Source: an uncultured Thalassolituus sp. (lineage in GTDB: Bacteria; Pseudomonadota; Gammaproteobacteria; Pseudomonadales; Oceanobacteraceae). Taken from it: a stretch of DNA of 12,012 nucleotides. The number at the start of each line of letters is the position of its first letter. Within the stretch, counting starts at the first letter, position 1. The notes below the pieces were generated by a model. It saw nothing but the letters and a program-made list of their open reading frames with translations. It did no database searches and was not told the origin of the DNA. Where the stretch lies: positions 1 through 12,012 of the forward strand of contig CAJXIT010000070.1 in the NCBI GenBank assembly GCA_913054055.1. The letters are read 5' to 3'. Of the stretch, positions 5,843 to 12,012 are shown one piece after another. The position numbers and the translations under genes are program-made.

Positions 5843-7294
5843 GTGATTCAGTTTTCATTAAATGGTCAAACCGTCCAAGTGACTGATATTGACCCAAACA
5901 TGACCATTTTGAGGTATTTGCGCACCGTTTCGATGCATAGTGCAACAAAGGAAGGGTGTGCCGGTGGAGACTGTGGTGCTTGTTCTATATTAGTGGCTGA
6001 AGAAGCCCAGCAAGGCCAATTAAGATTTCAAGCCATTAATGCCTGTATTGCTTTATTAGGCAGTCTGGATGGGAAAACAATATTCACCGTAGAGGCGTTA
6101 AAAGTTGGTGATCACTTACATCCTGTGCAGCAAGCCATGGTTGATTATCATGGTGCGCAGTGTGGTTTTTGTACCCCTGGTATTGTGGCTTCATTAGCTG
6201 CCCTGTATCACAACAAGGGTGGGGCACAGGCCACGGATGAGGAAATTCACGAGGCATTATCCGGTAACCTGTGTCGATGCACGGGTTATCGTCCAATCAT
6301 TGATGCAGCAAAAGCCATGAATGCTTATCCAGCCCCTAGTCAAGACTCACCTGCTAGCAGTACAGGGGTGGTGCAATTTGATCCTTGTGCACCAAATTCG
6401 CTAGAACAAGCTGCGGTATCACAAGCAGGTAAACATTTATTTATTCCTGAAACAGAAGGGCAGTTATCTCAGTTATTAAAAGATTATCCAGATGCCACAT
6501 TATGGGCAGGTGGAACGGATTTAGGTTTAGAGCTGACTCAGCAATTTAAGCGGTTTGATGTGATCATCAGTCTGCATAAGTTAGCTTCCTTGACCAAGGT
6601 GACAGAAACGGATGATGATATTTCTTTTGGCGCCATGGTCACCTACAGCGATGCTGAGGCACATTTAGCCAAACAGTTTCCTGCGTTTGCCCAGTTAATT
6701 CAGCGCATTGCAGCAAGGCAGATTCGCAATTTGGGTACGTTAGGTGGCAATGTTGCCAATGCCTCTCCGATTGGTGATACCCCCCCTGTCTTTTTAGCGT
6801 TGAACGCACGGGTTGAATTAGCCTCTATTAATGGCAAGCGTGAAGTGGCATTAGATGACTTTTTTAAAGGATATAAGGTTACGGATTTACAAAAAGGTGA
6901 ATATTTGCGCCAGATCATTGTGCCTAAATTAACGGCGCAGCAAAGCTTGCATGTGTTTAAAGTGAGCAAGCGCAAAGAAGATGATATTTCAGCGGTATTA
7001 GCCGGGGTGCGTATTGAGCACGATGGGTCAAACATAACGGATGCGCGTATTGCGTTTGGCGGCATGGCTGCCACGCCGTTAAGGGCTGTTAATACTGAAA
7101 AAGATTTAATGGGTAAACCGTTTGAATTATCCAGTTTTGAGCATGCTGCTGAACACATTCAAAACGATTATTCGCCAATGAAAGATGTTCGTGCCACCGC
7201 TGAATATCGATTAAACGTCGCCAGTAATTTGATTATCAAAACAGGGTTAGAAATTTTTGAACCTGAGTCTTTAACACAAGGAGGGCATGCATAA
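5843..7294 (+). CDS. xdhA: Xanthine dehydrogenase small subunit (2Fe-2S and FAD domains)
   Basis: This subunit takes electrons from the molybdenum centre of XdhB and passes them through two [2Fe-2S] clusters and FAD to NAD+. I choose GTG at 5843 as start: AGAGG (5833-5837) is a proper Shine-Dalgarno, and the resulting N-terminus MIQFSLNG and length of 483 residues match Pseudomonas-type XdhA. An ATG at 5789 is in frame but lacks a Shine-Dalgarno and adds 18 atypical residues. Cluster ligands are visible: Cys39, Cys44, Cys47 and Cys68 (plant ferredoxin type), then Cys107, Cys110, Cys144 and Cys146. The FAD domain carries AGGTDL (222-227) and IRNLGTLGGN (294-303). The C-terminal part is the CO-dehydrogenase flavoprotein C domain. 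The stop shares its last base with the xdhB start. A related molybdenum hydroxylase is possible in principle, but the alc and uraD context favours xanthine. Confidence 0.93.
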   Translation: MIQFSLNGQTVQVTDIDPNMTILRYLRTVSMHSATKEGCAGGDCGACSILVAEEAQQGQLRFQAINACIALLGSLDGKTIFTVEALKVGDHLHPVQQAMVDYHGAQCGFCTPGIVASLAALYHNKGGAQATDEEIHEALSGNLCRCTGYRPIIDAAKAMNAYPAPSQDSPASSTGVVQFDPCAPNSLEQAAVSQAGKHLFIPETEGQLSQLLKDYPDATLWAGGTDLGLELTQQFKRFDVIISLHKLASLTKVTETDDDISFGAMVTYSDAEAHLAKQFPAFAQLIQRIAARQIRNLGTLGGNVANASPIGDTPPVFLALNARVELASINGKREVALDDFFKGYKVTDLQKGEYLRQIIVPKLTAQQSLHVFKVSKRKEDDISAVLAGVRIEHDGSNITDARIAFGGMAATPLRAVNTEKDLMGKPFELSSFEHAAEHIQNDYSPMKDVRATAEYRLNVASNLIIKTGLEIFEPESLTQGGHA

Positions 7295-9666
7295 TGAGTA
7301 CTTATATGTCGTCAAAAATGGATGCCTATGACGTTCGTCGTAAGCGCCCCGTTAAAGGCAAAAGCGGAAAAAGTGCTACCCATGATAGTGCCTTGCAACA
7401 TGTGACCGGCGAAGCGATATATATTGATGATATGCCTGTGTTACCAGGCACCTTGCATTTAGCAATGGGCTTAAGCGAAAAGGCCCATGCAAAAATCAAA
7501 AGCATGGATTTATCGGCAGTAAAATCGGCACCGGGTGTGCGCAGTGTGGTGACGGTTGATGACGTACCTGGGCAAGTGGACATTGGTCCAGTTTTTCCTG
7601 GAGATGTATTGTTCGCAGATGACCTTGTTCAGTATGTAGGCCAACCACTATTTGCTGTGGGAGCGGATACTTTTGAGCAAGCCAAAATGGCGGCTAAATT
7701 GGCCAAGGTTGAATACGAAGAGTTGCCTGCGGTATTGACCATTCAAGAGGCATTAAAGCAAGCGCACTTTGTTCGTCCAACCCACGAGCAAAATAAAGGG
7801 GATTACAAAGCCGCCCTAGAAAATGCGCCGAATACTTTATCCGGCGACTTATATGTAAAAGGCCAAGAGCACTTTTATTTAGAAGGCCAAGTCAGTTATG
7901 TGTGGCCACAAGAAGATGGTGGCATGCAAGTGTATACCTCTAGCCAACACCCCACTGAAGTTCAAAAATTAATTGCCGAAGTATTAGACTTGCCTATTAA
8001 CCATGTGCAGGTACAAGTGCGCCGCATGGGCGGTGGCTTTGGTGGTAAAGAAACGCAAGCAGCACCGTTTGCATGCATGGCGTCATTGATGGCCCACATG
8101 ACGGGTCGCCCAGTGAAGGCCCGTATTGCTCGCCAAGACGATATGGTAACCACAGGTAAGCGTCACGATTTTTATAATGAATTTACGGTTGGCTATGATG
8201 ATCAAGGTAAATTATTAGGTGCCGATATTATGGTGGCAGGCATGGCAGGTTATAGCCCTGACTTAACCGATGCCATTGTTGACCGTGCCATGTTCCATTC
8301 CGATAACGCATATAACTTTCCAGCGGCTCGTGTTGTTGGGCACAGAGCTAAAACCCATACGGTTTCAAATACTGCGTTTCGTGGTTTTGGTGGCCCGCAA
8401 GGTGTGGCCATTTCTGAATACATTTTGGATAACGTGGCCCGTGCAGTGGGTCGTGATCCGTTAGATGTGCGCTTAGAAAACTTATACAAAGATGGTGACG
8501 TGACTCACTATGGTCAAACCATCGAAGACTATCACATGCATGAGTTAATCACTCAACTGGCAGATGATTGTGAATACCGAAAACGCCGTGAAGCGATTAC
8601 GGCATTTAATACCGCGAACAAATACAAAAAACGCGGCATGGCACTCACGCCGGTTAAGTTTGGTAATTCGTTTACGGTTTCTCACTTAAACCAAGCCGGT
8701 GCGCTTGTTAATATTTATACCGACGGCAGTATTCATTTAAATTATGGCGGCACAGAAATGGGTCAAGGTTTATTCACTAAAGTGGCGCAAGTGGTTGCCA
8801 ACGAATTCCAAGTGGATTTAGACATGGTGAAAGTCAGTGCCACCAATACTGAAAAAGTCCCCAACACTTCGCCAACCGCGGCATCATCTGGTACCGACTT
8901 AAACGGCAAAGCGGCACAAAATGCCTGCATCAAATTAAAAGAACGATTAGACGATTTTGGTAAGCGCCATTATGGGGCCACTGAAGTACGCTTTGAAAAT
9001 AATCACGTTGTATTAGTAGGTGCCACTCAAAACCATGATGGCATGGAAGGCGATGAACTTTGGATAGGGTTTGGCCCGTATGTTGAGCAAGCTTACATGG
9101 GGCGCACTTCACTTTCTGCCACGGGTTATTACGCCACGCCAAAAATTTATTACGATCGAGCTAAAGCCAGTGGCCGCCCGTTTTTCTACTATGCAACCGG
9201 TGCAGCCTGTACCGAAGTTGAAATAGATACGTTAACCGGTGAGTACGATATGTTACGTGCAGATATTTTGCATGATGCAGGACACTCTTTGAACCCGGCC
9301 ATCGACATTGGTCAGATAGAAGGGGCGTACGTGCAAGGCATGGGTTGGATGACCACTGAAGAATTAAACTGGGATGATAAAGGCCGAGTGATTTCTAACG
9401 GACCGGCCACTTATAAAATTCCAACGGCGGCAGACATGCCCAATGTATTTAATACTAAATTGTTTAACCGTAAAAATGCTGAAGAAACCATCTACAACTC
9501 TAAGGCAGTCGGTGAGCCACCATTGATGCATGGCATCAGCGCATGGTTGGCTTTACGTGATGCCGCGGCCAGTGTATCGGATTACAAAGTGAATCCACCC
9601 ATGAATACACCGGCTACGCCTGAGCGTGTGTTAGATGCGGTCAACTATTGCAAAGCAAATAGCTAA
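7294..9666 (+). CDS. xdhB: Xanthine dehydrogenase large subunit (molybdopterin-binding)
   Basis: This 790-residue subunit holds the molybdenum cofactor and oxidises hypoxanthine to xanthine and xanthine to urate in the cytoplasm. The active-site residues known from bovine xanthine oxidoreductase are present by motif: GGGFGGKE with Glu253 (bovine Glu802), FRGFGGPQ with Arg363 (bovine Arg880) and GEPP with Glu741 (the catalytic base, bovine Glu1261). The Glu253 and Arg363 pair marks purine-specific enzymes and argues against an aldehyde oxidase or CO dehydrogenase. The length is usual for the bacterial XdhB type. A strong AAGGAGGG Shine-Dalgarno (7278-7285) precedes the ATG, whose first base is the last base of the xdhA stop, so the subunits are translationally coupled. 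The stretch TNTEKVPNTSPTAASSGTD, followed by NGKAAQNAC, is the usual cofactor-contact region. Confidence 0.95.
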   Translation: MSTYMSSKMDAYDVRRKRPVKGKSGKSATHDSALQHVTGEAIYIDDMPVLPGTLHLAMGLSEKAHAKIKSMDLSAVKSAPGVRSVVTVDDVPGQVDIGPVFPGDVLFADDLVQYVGQPLFAVGADTFEQAKMAAKLAKVEYEELPAVLTIQEALKQAHFVRPTHEQNKGDYKAALENAPNTLSGDLYVKGQEHFYLEGQVSYVWPQEDGGMQVYTSSQHPTEVQKLIAEVLDLPINHVQVQVRRMGGGFGGKETQAAPFACMASLMAHMTGRPVKARIARQDDMVTTGKRHDFYNEFTVGYDDQGKLLGADIMVAGMAGYSPDLTDAIVDRAMFHSDNAYNFPAARVVGHRAKTHTVSNTAFRGFGGPQGVAISEYILDNVARAVGRDPLDVRLENLYKDGDVTHYGQTIEDYHMHELITQLADDCEYRKRREAITAFNTANKYKKRGMALTPVKFGNSFTVSHLNQAGALVNIYTDGSIHLNYGGTEMGQGLFTKVAQVVANEFQVDLDMVKVSATNTEKVPNTSPTAASSGTDLNGKAAQNACIKLKERLDDFGKRHYGATEVRFENNHVVLVGATQNHDGMEGDELWIGFGPYVEQAYMGRTSLSATGYYATPKIYYDRAKASGRPFFYYATGAACTEVEIDTLTGEYDMLRADILHDAGHSLNPAIDIGQIEGAYVQGMGWMTTEELNWDDKGRVISNGPATYKIPTAADMPNVFNTKLFNRKNAEETIYNSKAVGEPPLMHGISAWLALRDAAASVSDYKVNPPMNTPATPERVLDAVNYCKANS

Positions 9667-9678
9667 CAGGGTGTGCCA

Positions 9679-10545
9679 ATGAAATTTTCTAAATGGTTTG
9701 ATGCTGTTCAACATTGCGAGCAATCAGGTGAAGCGTATGTGATTGCTACTGTTTTAGGGGCGGCAGGGTCTATTCCCCGTGATCAAGGCAGTAAAATGGT
9801 GATTACGGCAAATCATGCGTTTGATACCTTGGGTGGCGGCCACTTAGAATTTAAAGTAATAGAAAAAGCCCGTGAACGGATTGCGAGCAATGAAGCGGGA
9901 AACAACATTGAACATTTTCCATTAGGAGCCAGTTTGGGTCAGTGCTGCGGTGGCAGTGTGACGGTATTATTTGAAAGTTTTGTACAGCAAGGCATGCACC
10001 TAACGGTATTTGGTGCCGGTCATGTGGCAAAGTCGTTAATCAAAATACTAGGAGATTTACCCGGTAAAGTTAATTGGGTTGATAACCGTGAAAATATGTT
10101 TCCAGAGGAAACCAATATTCCGTCAAATGTGCATGTACATTTAATGGCGCACCCAGTGGATATTATCAAAACGTTACCGGCCAATAGCCAGATTTTGGTG
10201 CTAACTCACAACCACCAGTTAGATTATGAATTGGTAGAGGCCGCACTAAAAAGAAATGATTTGAGCTTTGTGGGTTGTATTGGTTCAGATACAAAGGCTC
10301 AGCGTTTTCAAATGCGCTTGCAGCATAAAGGTTTCAGTGAAACGCAAATTTCAAACATGATTTGCCCGGTGGGTGAATTGGATATACCGGGTAAATTGCC
10401 CATGCAAGTGGCTGTGTCCATGTCGGCACAATTAATTAAGCACTTGGATGATGGCAAAGCCAAGCCTTTGCGCCAAGGCGTCAGCTGGAAATCCATCAAA
10501 ACAGAATTGGCTGCCACAGATCTGCACGTAGAAAAAAATACATAG
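9679..10545 (+). CDS. xdhC: XdhC, molybdenum-cofactor binding and insertion factor for xanthine dehydrogenase
   Basis: XdhC proteins bind molybdenum cofactor, protect it while a sulfurtransferase adds the terminal sulfur, and deliver it to XdhB. XdhC is not part of the final enzyme. The 288-residue product has the N-terminal XdhC/CoxI domain with the LGQCCGG motif (about residues 87-93) and a C-terminal Rossmann-like domain beginning at LTVFGAGHVAKSL. The Cys pair in LGQCCGG is the conserved site expected to contact the cofactor. I prefer ATG at 9679 over the in-frame GTG at 9673. The AGGG at 9668-9671 is seven bases from the ATG but only one from the GTG, and MKFSKWF is the more natural start. 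The gene is 12 bases after xdhB. The order xdhA-xdhB-xdhC is the classic arrangement. Confidence 0.93.
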   Translation: MKFSKWFDAVQHCEQSGEAYVIATVLGAAGSIPRDQGSKMVITANHAFDTLGGGHLEFKVIEKARERIASNEAGNNIEHFPLGASLGQCCGGSVTVLFESFVQQGMHLTVFGAGHVAKSLIKILGDLPGKVNWVDNRENMFPEETNIPSNVHVHLMAHPVDIIKTLPANSQILVLTHNHQLDYELVEAALKRNDLSFVGCIGSDTKAQRFQMRLQHKGFSETQISNMICPVGELDIPGKLPMQVAVSMSAQLIKHLDDGKAKPLRQGVSWKSIKTELAATDLHVEKNT

Positions 10546-10546
10546 C

Positions 10547-10577
10547 ATGGACAAGCTTATTATGAGCTTGAATCCAT
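10547..10577 (+). repeat. Strong bulged hairpin between xdhC and alc
   Basis: ATGGA-CAAGCT (10547-10557 with C at 10552) can pair with AGCTTG-AA-TCCAT (10565-10577). This gives an 11-pair stem with an AA bulge and a seven-base loop TATTATG. It starts one base after the xdhC stop codon. An AAATTTTTATT tract follows about ten bases later, so it could act as a weak terminator or attenuator that lowers alc-uraD expression. It could equally be a stem that stabilises the xdhABC part of the message after processing. The 65-base gap is the largest in the plus-strand operon. Confidence 0.5.
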
Positions 10578-10610
10578 ACTGACATTAAATTTTTATTAAG
10601 ATGAAACACT

Positions 10611-11618
10611 ATGCATAAGCAAGAACAACACCCTTATAAAACTTGGATTGATTTGGCTGCTGCCCGTTTAGGTGGGCAAGCATTAGAATGCAGTGACGAT
10701 TTTTTTGCCGAGATGGAAAATCTTTTAAAGCCGGCAGCGCCAGTATTCATTGCCGGTAAATTTACAGACCGTGGTCAATGGATGGACGGTTGGGAGTCTC
10801 GTCGCAAGCGTGTGAAAGGTCATGACTGGTGTGTGATTAAACTGGGTGCAAAAGGTATTATTCATGGCATGAACGTTTGCACAACACACTTTGCCGGTAA
10901 CGCGCCGCAAAAAGTATCCGTTGAAGGCTGTGTATCTGCGGATGCGCCAAGCGCCGTAACAAAATGGGTTGACGTATTATCATTATCAGAAGTTCAACCA
11001 GACAGTGATAACTTTTTTGATATTGAAAGCAACGATGCTTTCACTCACTTACGCTTGAATATTTTCCCTGATGGCGGTGTAGCCCGTTTGCGTGTTTATG
11101 GTGAGCCTGTGATTAACTGGGATTGGTTCCTACCGGGTGAACCTGTGGATCTGGCGTATGTTAAAAATGGTGGTCGTCCCCTTGAAGCATCTGATATGTT
11201 TTTCAGTAACCCTGAAAACCTAGTGATGCCTAACCGTGGCGCGAACATGGGTGATGGCTGGGAAACCAAACGTCGCCGCGGCGGTCGTGTATGTGACTGG
11301 GCCATTTTGAAATTAGGTGTATTAGGTAACATCAAAAAAGTGGTGGTGGATACCGCTCACTTTAAAGGTAACTTCCCAGAGTCTTTTTCATTGCAAGCCA
11401 TTAAATTGGCTGAAGGTGAAACCCCAACTGAAGATTCAAATTGGGTGGATGTGATTGACCGTCAAAAACTGACAGCGGATTCAGAGCACTTTTATAAAGA
11501 TGAAGTAAAAACGGGCGATGAAGAATTTACACACGTGCGATTAAATATGTTTCCAGACGGCGGTATTAGCCGTTTACGTGTGATTGGTTTTCCTAACAAA
11601 GACGTTGCAGGTAAATAA
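10611..11618 (+). CDS. alc: Allantoicase
   Basis: Allantoicase hydrolyses allantoate to ureidoglycolate and urea, a late cytoplasmic step of purine breakdown. The 335-residue length is typical. The protein is two tandem copies of the allantoicase domain. The first has DLAAARLGG (from residue 14), DGWESRRKR (59-67), DWCVIKLG, THFAGN and FPDGGVARLRVYG. The second repeats these as DLAYVKNGG, DGWETKRRR (from 215), DWAILKLG, TAHFKGN and FPDGGISRLRVIG, an offset of 156 residues. This duplication is a known family trait. The ATG at 10611 has only a poor Shine-Dalgarno, in contrast with the rest of the operon. This and the hairpin just upstream suggest a lower or separately controlled translation rate. 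The gene is two bases from uraD. Confidence 0.95.
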   Translation: MHKQEQHPYKTWIDLAAARLGGQALECSDDFFAEMENLLKPAAPVFIAGKFTDRGQWMDGWESRRKRVKGHDWCVIKLGAKGIIHGMNVCTTHFAGNAPQKVSVEGCVSADAPSAVTKWVDVLSLSEVQPDSDNFFDIESNDAFTHLRLNIFPDGGVARLRVYGEPVINWDWFLPGEPVDLAYVKNGGRPLEASDMFFSNPENLVMPNRGANMGDGWETKRRRGGRVCDWAILKLGVLGNIKKVVVDTAHFKGNFPESFSLQAIKLAEGETPTEDSNWVDVIDRQKLTADSEHFYKDEVKTGDEEFTHVRLNMFPDGGISRLRVIGFPNKDVAGK

Positions 11619-11620
11619 TT

Positions 11621-12012
11621 ATGTCTGTTGCTGCCACTATGACACTAGAAGCATTAAATGCATTAAGCGATGAGGATGCCACTACGGCATTTGGAACTTG
11701 CTGCACATCGGAAAGCTGGATTAAAGGCATGGTAGATGCTCGTCCATTTTCTGATGTGGGTGCAGCTCAGCAAGCGGCACTGGATGTGTGGGCGAATTGC
11801 AATGAGGCGGATTATTTACAAGCGTTTGAAGGCCATCCAAAGATTGGGGATGTGTCGAGTTTGCGTAAAAAGTATGCCAATACAAAAGGCTTGGCTTCTA
11901 ATGAGCAAAGTGGTGTGAACGTAGCCACTGAAGCAACCCTTCAGGCATTGGCAGATGGTAACCATGAATACGATGAAAAAAATGGGTTTATTTTCATCGT
12001 ATACGCCACCGG
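11621..12012 (+). CDS. uraD: 2-oxo-4-hydroxy-4-carboxy-5-ureidoimidazoline (OHCU) decarboxylase, partial
   Basis: The open frame from ATG 11621 gives 130 codons and runs off the right edge; family members are about 165-175 residues, so roughly a quarter is missing. UraD decarboxylates OHCU to S-allantoin, the last step from urate. The family motifs are visible: HPKIGD with catalytic His72, a SNEQSG segment with Glu95 and Gln96, and FIFIVYATG at the edge, which in other members precedes the substrate-contacting KS. AGG at 11609-11611 is a usable Shine-Dalgarno. The frame begins two bases after the alc stop, so it is very likely co-transcribed and coupled. The usual partners for the preceding steps, urate oxidase and 5-hydroxyisourate hydrolase, would be expected beyond the window. 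Confidence 0.93.
   Translation, partial: MSVAATMTLEALNALSDEDATTAFGTCCTSESWIKGMVDARPFSDVGAAQQAALDVWANCNEADYLQAFEGHPKIGDVSSLRKKYANTKGLASNEQSGVNVATEATLQALADGNHEYDEKNGFIFIVYAT

Noticed and set aside
5773..5851. Nine-base direct repeat GTGATTCAG at 5773-5781 and 5843-5851
   Set aside because: Such a short repeat can occur by chance in a 230-bp region, and the second copy encodes the conserved XdhA N-terminus, so I do not treat it as a separate element.
7326..9142. Open frames on the minus strand inside xdhB
   Set aside because: They are short, lack ribosome sites, and overlap a gene with complete active-site motifs; they are frame shadows.
11736..11918. Short plus-strand frame within uraD
   Set aside because: It is an out-of-frame shadow of the OHCU decarboxylase frame, which carries all family motifs.

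Overview
The window is a purine-uptake and purine-breakdown locus from what looks like a marine gammaproteobacterium. Two divergent gene sets share one regulatory region. The organism call is inference. It rests on moderate to low GC coding DNA, an OmpK/Tsx-type outer-membrane channel with Gram-negative signals, a two-subunit xanthine dehydrogenase laid out as in Pseudomonas-like gammaproteobacteria, and Shine-Dalgarno-led, tightly packed operons. An Oceanospirillales-like genome would fit, but the sequence alone cannot prove it.

Left half (minus strand, read from about 5609 down to 1): a BMP/Nup-type ABC importer in the order double-ATPase (4074-5609), permease 1 (2942-4081), permease 2 (2011-2937), lipoprotein substrate-binding protein (830-1945). 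After a 159-bp gap comes a Tsx/OmpK-like outer-membrane channel that runs off the left edge. Together these would move a nucleoside or purine base across both membranes.

Right half (plus strand, about 5843 to the right edge): xdhA and xdhB (the FeS/FAD and molybdopterin subunits of xanthine dehydrogenase), xdhC (molybdenum-cofactor loading and sulfuration factor), alc (allantoicase), and uraD (OHCU decarboxylase, cut by the right edge). Hypoxanthine and xanthine would become urate, and later ring-opening products would be handled by UraD and allantoicase. Urate oxidase, 5-hydroxyisourate hydrolase and allantoinase are not in the window.

The 5610-5842 intergenic region is the most informative non-coding part. 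It holds two similar 16-bp palindromes of the form nACC-N4-GGTCAG, one in front of each operon. They resemble the RutR (TetR-family) operator TTGACCA-NN-TGGTCAA. It also holds a separate perfect inverted repeat, ATTTAGCG-N10-CGCTAAAT, over the presumed xdhA transcription start. Other hairpins lie in three intercistronic gaps. I see no mobile elements, CRISPR arrays, tRNA or rRNA genes, and no gene-free stretch above 300 bp. Most of the locus is recognisable biochemistry. The points worth checking are the shared operators, the coupling of outer-membrane channel, ABC importer and dehydrogenase, and the intercistronic hairpins.
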